Source: Chlorobium sp. (GTDB lineage: Bacteria; Bacteroidota; Chlorobiia; Chlorobiales; Chlorobiaceae). From it: DNA of 64,000 nucleotides. The notes under the pieces are model-generated. The model did not search any database. It had not been told where the DNA came from and saw nothing but the letters and a program-made list of their open reading frames with translations. Both the position numbers and the translations under genes were made by a program. Shown in pieces: positions 16,900 to 25,568 of this stretch. The stretch covers positions 310,001 through 374,000 of the forward strand of contig SZXV01000002.1 of NCBI GenBank assembly GCA_005862225.1. Direction: 5' to 3'. Within the stretch, counting starts at the first letter, position 1. Each line of letters begins with the position of its first letter.

Positions 16900-16943
16900 T
16901 TTAAGCAACATTTAAGCTGCGTTTAATAGCCATTTAATGCTAA
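16900..16943 (+). promoter_or_regulatory. Four perfect-register 11-bp TTTAA repeats (site 4)
   Basis: TTTAAGCA (16900), TTTAAGCT (16911), TTTAATAG (16922) and TTTAATGC (16933) recur every 11 bp with no drift. TAATCT at 16950 is a plausible -10 box, 17 bp from the start of the last repeat, as at sites 1 and 2. This is the clearest of the four arrays. Confidence 0.68.
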
Positions 16944-17137
16944 AGGAAGTAATCTTCGTAAGGATTCAATAAACCAAATCCGTGTTTTTATCTCGGAGCT
17001 TTTCGCTTATAAACAAACTGTTCATCCTCTTGAATTGGACAGCTTGTTGTTGTAAACGCTCTTTGAGAGGTTTGACTCGGAAAGTCATGGATTATTTACA
17101 AATAACTTATTTTAAATAGCGAAGGAGATTATTAACA

Positions 17138-18850
17138 ATGGCTGTTTCATGGACGGGATCCACTGCTAATGACTTTATTGATTTGACGTATTGGGGTCAG
17201 CCTCCCAGTGGTGGGAATATTTATAATATTGATGGGAAGGCTGGAAACGATACGTTTTCTTTGCAAAGTGGTAGCCTAACATACGATAAAAGATTTGACT
17301 ATAAAGGTGGAGCAGGGTTTACAATCGCACCAGCGGATGTCAATCAGGTTATTGTTGTATCAGGTGCAAGTACAAAGGGTGGTGGGGTTTTTACCTTCAA
17401 TCTGACAAGCATAGAAACACTTGTAATATGGGATTCAACTATTAACAATTACAGGACAATAACGCTGAATTATGGTCCGGTGGCCGATACCACTCCTCCT
17501 GTTTTTAGTTCGGCATCAGTGAACGGTTCGACACTGGTCATGACTTATACTGATACCAATAACCTCGATGCGGCTTATCCACCACTTTTCACCGCATTCA
17601 ACGTCTCCAATCATGCGGTAACCGGCGTTACCGTCGATGGTGTTGCCAAAACGGTAACGCTGACACTTGGCAGCGCCGTAGCCTACGGCGAAGCGGTGAC
17701 GGTTTCCTATACCGATCCAAGTTCGGGCAATGATGTCAGTGCGATTCAGGATCTCGCAGGCAATGATGCCGCGACACTGGCTGCGACAGCAGTGACTAAC
17801 AATACTCCTGCACCTGCCGACACGACGGCTCCGGTCTTTGTCTCCGCAGGAGTGAATGGCACGACTCTTGTGATGACGTACAGCGATACCAATAATCTCG
17901 ATGCAACTCATCCACCACTTTCCACCGCATTCAACGTTTCCAATCATGCAGTAACCGGCGTCGCCGTCGATGGTGTTGCCAAAACGGTAACGCTGACACT
18001 TGGTACCGCCGTTGTCTACGGCGAAGCGGTGACGGTCTCCTATACCGACCCTACAACGGGCAATGATGTCAGTGCGATTCAGGATCTCGCCGGCAATGAT
18101 GCTGCGACCCTGATCGGCCGTTCAGTGACCAACAACACCCCGGTTCCCGACACGACGCCTCCGACATTAGACTCAGCGTCCGTGAATGGCACGACGCTGG
18201 TGATGACGTTCTTGGATGCCAATAACCTCGATGCCGCTCATCCACCGCTTGCCAGCGCATTCAGCGTCACCGGTCATACGGTCAATACTGTCGCTGTTGA
18301 TGCAAGTGCCCATACGGTCACTCTGACGCTTAATACTTCTGTCACTCAAAATGAAGTGGTAACAGTACACTATACAGATCCAACAGTCAATAATGACGTC
18401 AGCGCGATTCAGGATGTTGCTGGTAATGATGCAGCTTCCTTTACGACGCAGGTTGGTCCAGATACTCAAGCGCCAACAGTTGTGTCATTCAGCCCTCTCG
18501 ATAACGCTACTGGTATTGCGGTTAACAGTGATATTGTTCTTGCTTTCAGTGAACCGGTTACAGGAACCATTGAGATTAAAACTGCCGCAGGAACGCTTGT
18601 GCCTGCTGTGCTGACAGGATCTGGCACAACGACACTCACTGTTAATCCAACGACCGATCTGACAAACAGCACACACTACATTGTCACCACTCATGTCGTT
18701 GATGGGGCCGGTAACTCTTATGTCGAGGCGACTCCTTATGATTTTACTACGGCAGATCCCTATGTGGCCAGTAGTGGTGGTGGCGGCGGCGCTGGAGTTG
18801 CTGTCGCAGGGGTTGGAGGGCTTGCTCTGCTTGCATGGGTGCTCTTTTAA
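17138..18850 (+). CDS. SwmB/Ig-like repeat surface protein
   Basis: The 570-residue protein has no signal peptide. Residues 1-116 form a Gly/Asp-rich lead domain. Three 104-111-residue repeats follow (from residues 117, 228 and 338), each with the pattern DTT.P...S..VNG.TLVMT, as in cyanobacterial SwmB-type repeats. Residues about 442-540 look like a bacterial Ig-like (Big_5) domain. The C-terminus is a Gly run plus a hydrophobic segment ending AWVLF, with no basic cluster, so it is not a standard GlyGly-CTERM. A strong GAAGGAGA site precedes the ATG. Type I secretion or surface anchoring seems likely. Its own phased-repeat promoter suggests co-regulation with the cytochromes. Confidence 0.75.
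   Translation: MAVSWTGSTANDFIDLTYWGQPPSGGNIYNIDGKAGNDTFSLQSGSLTYDKRFDYKGGAGFTIAPADVNQVIVVSGASTKGGGVFTFNLTSIETLVIWDSTINNYRTITLNYGPVADTTPPVFSSASVNGSTLVMTYTDTNNLDAAYPPLFTAFNVSNHAVTGVTVDGVAKTVTLTLGSAVAYGEAVTVSYTDPSSGNDVSAIQDLAGNDAATLAATAVTNNTPAPADTTAPVFVSAGVNGTTLVMTYSDTNNLDATHPPLSTAFNVSNHAVTGVAVDGVAKTVTLTLGTAVVYGEAVTVSYTDPTTGNDVSAIQDLAGNDAATLIGRSVTNNTPVPDTTPPTLDSASVNGTTLVMTFLDANNLDAAHPPLASAFSVTGHTVNTVAVDASAHTVTLTLNTSVTQNEVVTVHYTDPTVNNDVSAIQDVAGNDAASFTTQVGPDTQAPTVVSFSPLDNATGIAVNSDIVLAFSEPVTGTIEIKTAAGTLVPAVLTGSGTTTLTVNPTTDLTNSTHYIVTTHVVDGAGNSYVEATPYDFTTADPYVASSGGGGGAGVAVAGVGGLALLAWVLF
17486..18460 (+). repeat. Three tandem approx. 330-bp coding repeats
   Basis: Units start at 17486, 17819 and 18149. 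The first two are very similar at DNA level over long stretches (for example the segments around 17600-17680 and 17935-18015), pointing to recent duplication. The third is more diverged. Confidence 0.85.
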
Positions 18851-18967
18851 GAGTTATATGATCATCAGGGTGATCAGATGACAGGATGAAAAAGCAATTT
18901 GACTCGGAAATCAGCAATCGGTCAAGTCAAACCTGGATATTCTAAAGAGAAAAATGAAGGCGTGGAT

Positions 18968-19858
18968 ATGGAGATTTATCGTATAGGTTTTGATGCTTTG
19001 GGAGGACATGGCGAGGTTGTTCTTGTGTCGGAGAGCAAAAAAAAGGCCCATGCCATAGCAGACCTTGCATTGAAAGAGATAGGAAGAATCGAATTCAAGT
19101 ACTCCCGTTATCGTCCTGAGAGCATTGTTTCCCGGATCAATGCTGCGGCCGGTCTTGAATTTGTTGAGTATGATGAAGAGACGGCATTCTTGTTTCAGTA
19201 TGCCGATACACTTTATGATAACAGTGGTGGTGTTTTCGATATTACATCAGGAGGCTTACGCCATGTGTGGGATTTCGGCAAGTCACTTTTGCCTGATCCG
19301 GTAAAACTTGCTGAACAGCTTGAGCTTATTGGCTGGAACAGGGTGGAGAGGCAGGATAAAGCTGTTCGTTTGCCCGTCGCCGGGATGGAGATTGATTTTG
19401 GTGGATTCGGTAAGGAGTATGCCGCTGACCGGGCGGCAGCGGTTGTTTATGAACAAGGTGGCAGGTATGGCTATGTTAATCTCGCGGGTGATATTCGGCT
19501 TGTTGGTCCAAAGCCAGACGGCAGCCCATGGATTATCGGGATTCAGGATCCGCGCCATAAGGAGCGCACTATTGCTTCGATTCCTCTCCATGCCGGAGCT
19601 CTCGCGACGAGTGGTGACTATGAACGCTTCTTTGAAGTGGATGGTCATCGCTACTGTCACATTATTCATCCCCGGAGTGGCTATCCTGTGACTTTCTGGA
19701 GATCGGTAACCGTTGTCGCTCCTTTGGCTCTTACCGCCGGAAGCTGCTCGACCATTGCCATGCTCAAAGAGGCTGATGGATTGTCTTTTCTTGAAAAGAC
19801 AGGGATGGGATACCTTGCGGTGGACCAATTTGGCAAGATATATCACAGAAACTCATAA
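18968..19858 (+). CDS. apbE: ApbE-family FMN transferase, apparently without signal peptide
   Basis: The 296-residue product (start ATG 18968, weak AAGG upstream) shows ApbE features: SRYRPESIVSRIN, GVFDITSGGLRHVWDFG, the substrate loop DFGGFGKEYAADRA near residue 150, NLAGDIRLVG, ATSGDYERFF and HIIHPRSGYP. ApbE transfers FMN from FAD to Ser/Thr of target proteins. Most are exported lipoproteins; this one has no signal sequence or lipobox from any in-frame start, so it may act in the cytoplasm. Its likeliest partner here is the DUF3570 protein at 15565. Confidence 0.9.
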   Translation: MEIYRIGFDALGGHGEVVLVSESKKKAHAIADLALKEIGRIEFKYSRYRPESIVSRINAAAGLEFVEYDEETAFLFQYADTLYDNSGGVFDITSGGLRHVWDFGKSLLPDPVKLAEQLELIGWNRVERQDKAVRLPVAGMEIDFGGFGKEYAADRAAAVVYEQGGRYGYVNLAGDIRLVGPKPDGSPWIIGIQDPRHKERTIASIPLHAGALATSGDYERFFEVDGHRYCHIIHPRSGYPVTFWRSVTVVAPLALTAGSCSTIAMLKEADGLSFLEKTGMGYLAVDQFGKIYHRNS

Positions 19859-19883
19859 AATACTTACTATTCGTCTCAAATAA

Positions 19884-21782
19884 ATGTTTAAAGCAAAAAA
19901 TATGAACCTATTTTTTTTCAGGCGTACTCCACTCTTTTTTGCTGTGTTTCTGGTGTTTTGCCTCAGGGTGAGTACCGTCCTTGCTGCTGATTTTCTTGAT
20001 CCTGATCAGGCGTTCAAACTGACGGCGGAGTTGAAGAATCCACGTCTTGTGACCCTCCATTGGGAAATCGCAAAGGCTTACAAGTTGTATCGAGACAAGG
20101 TTTCCGTTAGTGTTGAAAACGGTCAGGTTCTGGTGAAAACATCTGCTTTGCCAAAAGGTATCACCTTTACTGATCCGACTACTGGTGAGAAGCTTGAGAT
20201 ATATCATGATAATCTCAATGTTGATGTGCCTCTTGCCAAGGATGGAGGAACATTTACCCTGAATGTGGGGTACCAGGGTTGTGCCGAGGATGGTCTCTGT
20301 TATCCGCCGATCACAAAACTCTTCACGGTTGACCCGAACAGGCCGGGGGCGCTCATGATTGCTGGAGACCAGCCCGGAACTCCTTCAGTTACTGAAACGG
20401 GTATTGCACCGACACCGGCGGCTGCTCCGGTTTCGTCCATCAGGAGTGATGCCACATCTTCAAAAGTGAGTTCGCCTGATAATGATCTTTCTCTTGCTAC
20501 AGCCACTCTTGCAGGTGGAAGTTTGTGGAAGATTTCTCTTGCTTTTCTTGCGTTTGGACTGCTTCTGTCGTTTACTCCATGTGTTTTACCTATGGTGCCT
20601 ATTCTTTCTTCCATCATTGTGGGAGAGGGGGACGTAACACGACGCCGCAGTTTTCTTATGGCGCTGGCCTATTGTCTCGGGATGGCATTGGTCTATACGT
20701 CACTTGGTGTTGCGGCCGGACTTGCCGGAGAGGGTCTTTCCGGAGCATTGCAGAAACCCTGGGTTCTGGTGATGTTTGCGTTGCTTCTTGTTTTACTCTC
20801 TCTTTCCATGTTTGATGTTTATCAACTGCAGTTGCCAACCTCACTGCAAAGCAAGCTCGGCAAGGCTTCAGGAGGGTTGAAGCGCGGGCGTTTTGTCGGT
20901 GTATTTTTCATGGGCGCGTTATCGGCGCTTATTGTTGGTCCATGTGTGGCCGCACCGCTTGCAGGAACTCTTGTCTATATCAGTCAGACTCAGGATGTGC
21001 TTCTTGGTGGTCTGGCTCTCTTTTCGATGGCAACAGGCATGAGTGTTCCTTTATTGCTTGTCGGTTTATCGGCTGGTAGTCTGCTGCCAAAAGCGGGCGC
21101 CTGGATGATCGGTGTGAAATATGTTTTCGGTCTTCTTCTGATTGCCGTTGCGATATGGATGGTTTCACCTATTCTCACCGTTCCTGTTCAGATGCTTTTG
21201 TGGGGAGCTTTCGCCATACTTTGCGCGGTTTTTCTTGGAATTTTTGAGGCATCTTCAGGAAAAGCGTCAATAGCACAGCGCTTTGGCAAAACGCTTGGTT
21301 TGTTCCTTTTTGTTATAGGAGGAATGGAACTTGTTGGTGCGGCTTCTGGTGGCACAAATGTTCTTGAGCCGCTGTCGCATATTCGCGGAGGCGAGAGTGC
21401 AGTGTCAGCAGATAACGAGAAAATCAGCTTTACTCCCATTCGTACGACAGGGGAGTTGGATCAGGCGCTTCAATCAGCAAAAAAACCGGTCATGCTTGAT
21501 TTTTATGCGGACTGGTGTGTTGCCTGCAAGGAACTGGACAAGTTCACTTTTCATGATCCGAAGGTTATGGAACAGTTTAAAAATGTTGAGTTGTTGCGTG
21601 TTGATGTGACAGCAAACGGGGATGATCAGCGTGCTTTAATGAAGCGGTTCGGTCTTTTCGGGCCTCCAGGCATCATTTTTTTTGATGCCGGCGGCAAAGA
21701 AATTCCTGGAAGCAGAATTGTCGGTGTTCTTGATGCTCGTGCTTTTTTTGATCATTTCAACAAGTATATATCGGGGAAATAA
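19884..21782 (+). CDS. dsbD: Thiol:disulfide interchange protein DsbD
   Basis: This 632-residue protein has the full three-part DsbD layout. There is a signal peptide (ending LAA near residue 34) and an N-terminal immunoglobulin-like domain with the Cys pair in GCAEDGLCYPP. An eight-helix core carries the membrane cysteines C233 (FTPCVLP) and C354 (GPCVAAP). A C-terminal thioredoxin domain holds the redox motif WC545VAC548K. DsbD moves electrons from cytoplasmic thioredoxin to periplasmic TlpA-like proteins and apocytochromes. It follows apbE by 25 bp and ends at a strong terminator, so it closes the redox gene run. Confidence 0.95.
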   Translation: MFKAKNMNLFFFRRTPLFFAVFLVFCLRVSTVLAADFLDPDQAFKLTAELKNPRLVTLHWEIAKAYKLYRDKVSVSVENGQVLVKTSALPKGITFTDPTTGEKLEIYHDNLNVDVPLAKDGGTFTLNVGYQGCAEDGLCYPPITKLFTVDPNRPGALMIAGDQPGTPSVTETGIAPTPAAAPVSSIRSDATSSKVSSPDNDLSLATATLAGGSLWKISLAFLAFGLLLSFTPCVLPMVPILSSIIVGEGDVTRRRSFLMALAYCLGMALVYTSLGVAAGLAGEGLSGALQKPWVLVMFALLLVLLSLSMFDVYQLQLPTSLQSKLGKASGGLKRGRFVGVFFMGALSALIVGPCVAAPLAGTLVYISQTQDVLLGGLALFSMATGMSVPLLLVGLSAGSLLPKAGAWMIGVKYVFGLLLIAVAIWMVSPILTVPVQMLLWGAFAILCAVFLGIFEASSGKASIAQRFGKTLGLFLFVIGGMELVGAASGGTNVLEPLSHIRGGESAVSADNEKISFTPIRTTGELDQALQSAKKPVMLDFYADWCVACKELDKFTFHDPKVMEQFKNVELLRVDVTANGDDQRALMKRFGLFGPPGIIFFDAGGKEIPGSRIVGVLDARAFFDHFNKYISGK

Positions 21783-21803
21783 GAGTCTTGGTTGCTGTTC
21801 ATA

Positions 21804-21835
21804 AAAAAAGCCTGCTGTTTCAAGCAGGCTTTTTT
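21804..21835. terminator. Bidirectional terminator between dsbD and rlpA
   Basis: Perfect 13-bp stem AAAAAAGCCTGCT / AGCAGGCTTTTTT with loop GTTTCA, giving a T-run on both strands. It lies between two convergent genes. Confidence 0.92.
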
Positions 21836-21858
21836 ATGACAGGATGTTCCCTATGATA

Positions 21859-22338
21859 TCAGCCGGAAATAAAAGAGGAGGGTTTTGACTCGAGCGCTTC
21901 GAGTTTCACTTGTGTCGTACCGGATTTAATAAGGCCAATTTCTTTTGCAGCGCTGATTGATAAATCGATGACCCTGCCTTTAATAAACGGTCCACGATCA
22001 TTAATGCGTACAACCACATCTTTTCCGTTTCGCAGATTGGTTACTCTTACCCAGGTGCCGAAAGGCAGCGAGGGATGAGCCGCCGTTAAATTACCCATGT
22101 TAAAGGTTTCTCCGTTCGCAGTTTTGCGTCCGTGAAACTCATCCGAGTAAAATGAGGCTTTTCCTTCGGAAATAATATTTTTTGCCTGCAAGATTCCGTT
22201 TGAGAGACTTTCTTGCCGCTTTGCTGCCTCAGCAGAGTTATACAGTGGATTATTAATGCCGATCTGGCTTGCTCCCAGACCTATAATTATCAGTGTCGCA
22301 AAAACCGATAATCTGAAAAAATGTTTTTCATGTTTCAT
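21859..22338 (-). CDS. rlpA: RlpA-type septal ring protein (double-psi beta-barrel)
   Basis: From the ATG at 22338 (GGAG just upstream) the product has 159 residues: an N-terminal hydrophobic signal (about 8-25) and the RlpA barrel [17 protein letters not shown] ... [16 protein letters not shown] ... RINDRGPF ... IDLS. RlpA proteins are lytic transglycosylases that cut denuded glycan at division sites. No lipobox Cys is present, so it is probably secreted or anchored by its N-terminal helix. An ORF extension to 22422 is possible but lacks signal-like sequence. It is monocistronic. Confidence 0.88.
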   Translation of the reverse strand: MKHEKHFFRLSVFATLIIIGLGASQIGINNPLYNSAEAAKRQESLSNGILQAKNIISEGKASFYSDEFHGRKTANGETFNMGNLTAAHPSLPFGTWVRVTNLRNGKDVVVRINDRGPFIKGRVIDLSISAAKEIGLIKSGTTQVKLEALESKPSSFISG

Positions 22339-22779
22339 GCGCTCCAGGTTTAAGTTCTTTATTCTCTTCACAGTACTCCTCAAAAGAACCGGAAAATGAA
22401 TAAAAATCAACAGTCCATTCACTTTAATTCATTACGCTTCAATATAAGAAAATATTTTAAACCAGCCAATATTTGCGGAACCCGCTGTTTTATTGATCAT
22501 AAAACGTATTGATATCGTAATATAGTCTAATTTATGTGATATTATCTGTCGTTTTGTTCGGGTTTTATTTTTTGAAACGTCCTCTTCAAAAAAAGGAATC
22601 CTGATCCTTTTTTTTGAATATCATCCAGTGTGTCGGGTAGATTAACCCTTTGTTTTTGCGAAGGTAGCGTGCCGTTTGCCTGATTTATTTGATTTGGTAC
22701 ATATTCTCTATATTATCCGATGCTCTTTTTTGTCGGATACTATAACCTGTTGGTTATTCTCTTAATCTCTTAATCGATT
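22339..22779. other. Divergent rlpA/kup intergenic region with hairpin
   Basis: This 441-bp region holds a near-perfect stem at 22585-22618 (TTCAAAAAAAGGA / TCC-T8-GAA, one extra T) and otherwise AT-rich sequence. The hairpin would act as a terminator on either strand, yet no known gene ends here. No ORF with a ribosome-binding site was seen. Confidence 0.5.
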
Positions 22780-24693
22780 ATGTCAATAATTTCGGAAGAA
22801 CCCGATGCAGGCAGCCATGCGGGACAATCTGGCATGAAGCGACTTGCCGGGCTCTCTCTTGCGGCTCTCGGGGTGGTTTTCGGTGATATTGGGACCAGCC
22901 CGCTTTATGCTGTTCGGGAGTGTTTTCATGGCGAGTATGGCATTCCTATCACTCAAGCCAATGTACTCGGAGTTCTCTCTCTGCTGGTCTGGGCCCTTCT
23001 TCTGATTGTCAGTCTGAAATATCTGACCTTTATCATGAAAGCTGACAACGACGGTGAGGGCGGGATTCTTGCTCTTACTGCGCTGATTATCACGCAAAGT
23101 AAAAAAATTGGTTATGAACGATGGCTTTTGGTCGTCATAGGGCTGTTTGGCGCGGCATTGCTCTATGGAGACGGCATGATTACTCCAGCCATATCAGTCC
23201 TCAGCGCGATCGAAGGTGTTCAGATTATTGCGCCGGCATTCAAGGATCTTGTCATACCCTCGACCGTTGTCGTTCTGGTCTGTCTTTTCCTGTTTCAGCA
23301 TCATGGCACGGCAAAAGTCGGAGCCCTTTTTGGTCCGATTATCCTCGTTTGGTTTCTTGTCATCGGGATCCTTGGTTTTGCTGAGATTATTCGTTATCCG
23401 CAGATTTTGCAGGCTTTTCTGCCGTGGTATGGAATTTCATTTCTTCTGAACAATCATCTGCAGGGTTTTATGGTTTTGGGAGCGGTGTTTCTCTCAGTGA
23501 CTGGTGCTGAAGCGCTCTATGCTGATATGGGTCATTTCGGCAAACATCCTATCCGGCTGACGTGGGTTTTGCTGGTGCTTCCAGCGTTACTCCTGAACTA
23601 TTTCGGGCAGGGGGCGCTTCTTCTTACCTTTCCTCTTGAATCCCATCACCCGTTTTACAGTCTTGTTCCTTCCTGGGCAATGATTCCCATGGTGCTGCTT
23701 TCAACGTCGGCCACTATTATTGCCTCCCAGGCGCTGATTACCGGTGTTTTTTCTCTGACCCAGCAGGCCATTCAGCTTGGGTATCTGCCTCGACTGACCA
23801 TAACGCATACCTCAGCAAAGCATATTGGCCAGATTTATGTTCCTGCAGCAAACTGGACCTTAATGTTGGCAACCATCGGACTTGTGGCAGGCTTCGGTTC
23901 ATCGAGCAAGCTTGCTGCTGCTTATGGTGTTGCCGTGACAGCCACCATGCTGATTTCTACTATTCTTTTTTATTACGTGGCCCGTGATCTCTGGAAATGG
24001 AACAGAATGGCACTTAATGTGTTGATCACTTTTTTTGCGGTTATTGATCTCGCTTTTTTCGGCGCCAGTATGAGCAAACTTTTTCATGGCGCATGGTTCC
24101 CCTTGGTGATTGGTCTCGGAGTGTTTACGTTTATGCTGACCTGGAAACAGGGAAGAAGCCTTCTTTTGCAACAGCTCATGGATCGTACGCTGACGGTTGA
24201 CGAGTTTATCCAGAGTCTTTCATTACAACAGCCTTATCGGGTTAATGGCCAGGCAGTTTATCTGACGGCAAACCCCGATTTAGTGCCTGTTGCCATGCTT
24301 CATAATCTGCGTCACAACAAGGTGATGCATTCGGAGGTGGCCCTCTTTCATTTTAGTACGGAGCGGGTGCCGAGGGTGCCGAACAATCGAAAGGTCGAGG
24401 TGACCAAACTTGGTGACGGCTTTTTTAAGGTTATTGCCCGGTATGGATTTCTGGAATATCCGAATATCCGACAGGTTATTGCACTGGCAAACCATCAGGG
24501 ATTGAATTTCAGGCCTGAAGCGATCAGCTTTTTCCTGAGTCGTGAGAAAATTATTGCAGGGGCAAAGTCGAAAATGAACTTGTGGCGGAGAAAACTTTTT
24601 GCCTTGATGGCCCGCAATGCACTCAGTGCAACGGCTTACTATGATCTTCCTTCTGGTCAGGTGATAGAGATAGGCGTTTTAGTTCAGATTTGA
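22780..24693 (+). CDS. kup: Kup potassium uptake transporter
   Basis: The 637-residue protein matches the KUP/HAK family length. Signature sequences include VFGDIGTSPLYAVRECF (residues about 35-51), the first-helix motif, KADNDGEGGILALTALI and YGDGMITPAISVLSA. Twelve membrane helices are followed by a C-terminal soluble domain of about 170 residues, as in low-affinity H+/K+ symporters. It is followed after 3 bp by a TerC-family gene, so the two are co-transcribed. Confidence 0.95.
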   Translation: MSIISEEPDAGSHAGQSGMKRLAGLSLAALGVVFGDIGTSPLYAVRECFHGEYGIPITQANVLGVLSLLVWALLLIVSLKYLTFIMKADNDGEGGILALTALIITQSKKIGYERWLLVVIGLFGAALLYGDGMITPAISVLSAIEGVQIIAPAFKDLVIPSTVVVLVCLFLFQHHGTAKVGALFGPIILVWFLVIGILGFAEIIRYPQILQAFLPWYGISFLLNNHLQGFMVLGAVFLSVTGAEALYADMGHFGKHPIRLTWVLLVLPALLLNYFGQGALLLTFPLESHHPFYSLVPSWAMIPMVLLSTSATIIASQALITGVFSLTQQAIQLGYLPRLTITHTSAKHIGQIYVPAANWTLMLATIGLVAGFGSSSKLAAAYGVAVTATMLISTILFYYVARDLWKWNRMALNVLITFFAVIDLAFFGASMSKLFHGAWFPLVIGLGVFTFMLTWKQGRSLLLQQLMDRTLTVDEFIQSLSLQQPYRVNGQAVYLTANPDLVPVAMLHNLRHNKVMHSEVALFHFSTERVPRVPNNRKVEVTKLGDGFFKVIARYGFLEYPNIRQVIALANHQGLNFRPEAISFFLSREKIIAGAKSKMNLWRRKLFALMARNALSATAYYDLPSGQVIEIGVLVQI

Positions 24694-24696
24694 GCT

Positions 24697-25464
24697 ATGG
24701 TTGATCTGTTGCAGCAAATTGCGGCCGCACCAGTGGCATCCGTGCTTATCGTTGGCAATCTTATTATTATTGAGAGCCTGCTCTCTGTGGATAATGCCGC
24801 AGTTCTGGCTACCATGGTCATGGATCTGCCAGGGAGGCAACGGGCATCCGCCCTGAAGTATGGCATTATAGGGGCTTATCTGTTCAGAGGCCTGTGTCTC
24901 TTTTTTGCCTCTTTTTTGATTCAGATATGGTGGCTGAAGCCATTAGGCGGACTTTATCTGCTCTATCTTGTGTGGAACTGGAAAAAGGGCAAAAAAACAC
25001 CTGAAAAAACTGATGATTTACTTGACAAACAGAGTAACCGGTTTTACCAGTTAACTCTGGGGGCTGTAGGTCCTTTCTGGTCAACGGTTATGCTCATTGA
25101 AATCATGGATCTCGCTTTTTCAATTGACAATATTTTTGCCGCAGTGGCGTTTACCGACAATCTTCTCCTGATCTGTATCGGTGTTTTTATTGGTATTCTG
25201 GCCATGCGTTTTGTCGCCCAAGGATTTGTGGGGTTAATGGAGAGATACCCGTTTCTTGAAAGTTGTGCATTTCTTGTGATAGGTTTGCTGGGCATCAAGC
25301 TTTCCCTGTCGGCAGTTGAGCATGTTTATCCGGAAACCTCTTTTGTGAAATTTATGGGGGGGCATGAGGCCGACATTATTACCTCTGTCGTGACGGTCGC
25401 CATCTTTTTTTTCCCTGTCCTGACTTGCAAGCTTTTTAATATTCCGCCTAAACAAGGCAGATGA
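24697..25464 (+). CDS. TerC-family integral membrane protein
   Basis: The 255-residue polytopic protein carries the TerC hallmark acidic segments in membrane helices: ESLLSVDNAAVLATMV near residue 25 and EIMDLAFSIDNIFAAVAF near residue 135. TerC/Alx proteins are linked to metal (notably manganese) export and tellurite resistance. It lies 3 bp after kup. The Asp-containing paired helices are intact, so transport function is plausible; the ion is not decided by the sequence. Confidence 0.9.
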   Translation: MVDLLQQIAAAPVASVLIVGNLIIIESLLSVDNAAVLATMVMDLPGRQRASALKYGIIGAYLFRGLCLFFASFLIQIWWLKPLGGLYLLYLVWNWKKGKKTPEKTDDLLDKQSNRFYQLTLGAVGPFWSTVMLIEIMDLAFSIDNIFAAVAFTDNLLLICIGVFIGILAMRFVAQGFVGLMERYPFLESCAFLVIGLLGIKLSLSAVEHVYPETSFVKFMGGHEADIITSVVTVAIFFFPVLTCKLFNIPPKQGR

Positions 25465-25568
25465 TGTTGCAAGAAAAATAAGTTTGTTTTTTGCGCTTTT
25501 ATTTGTATAAATCTAAACCATTACAGATAACCATGATGTCGGGTCATACAAGCCGAAAGGAGGGCAAC

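Larger units (their letters stand above)
16735..17137. other. 403-bp intergenic region before the SwmB-repeat gene
   Basis: It holds the terminator at 16763-16804 and the phased repeats at 16900-16943. A GAAGGAGA ribosome-binding site lies just before 17138. Nothing else is recognised; a transcript starting near 16960 would have a leader of about 180 nt. Confidence 0.6.

Noticed and set aside
17348-17377. SGAS in the SwmB-repeat protein as a flavinylation motif
   Set aside because: The preceding Asp/Glu of the ApbE motif is missing and the context (VVSGASTKGG) is an ordinary Gly/Ser turn.
17516-17947. 143-codon minus-strand ORF opposite the SwmB repeats
   Set aside because: Open only because the repeated plus-strand codons lack stops in antisense; composition follows the repeats.
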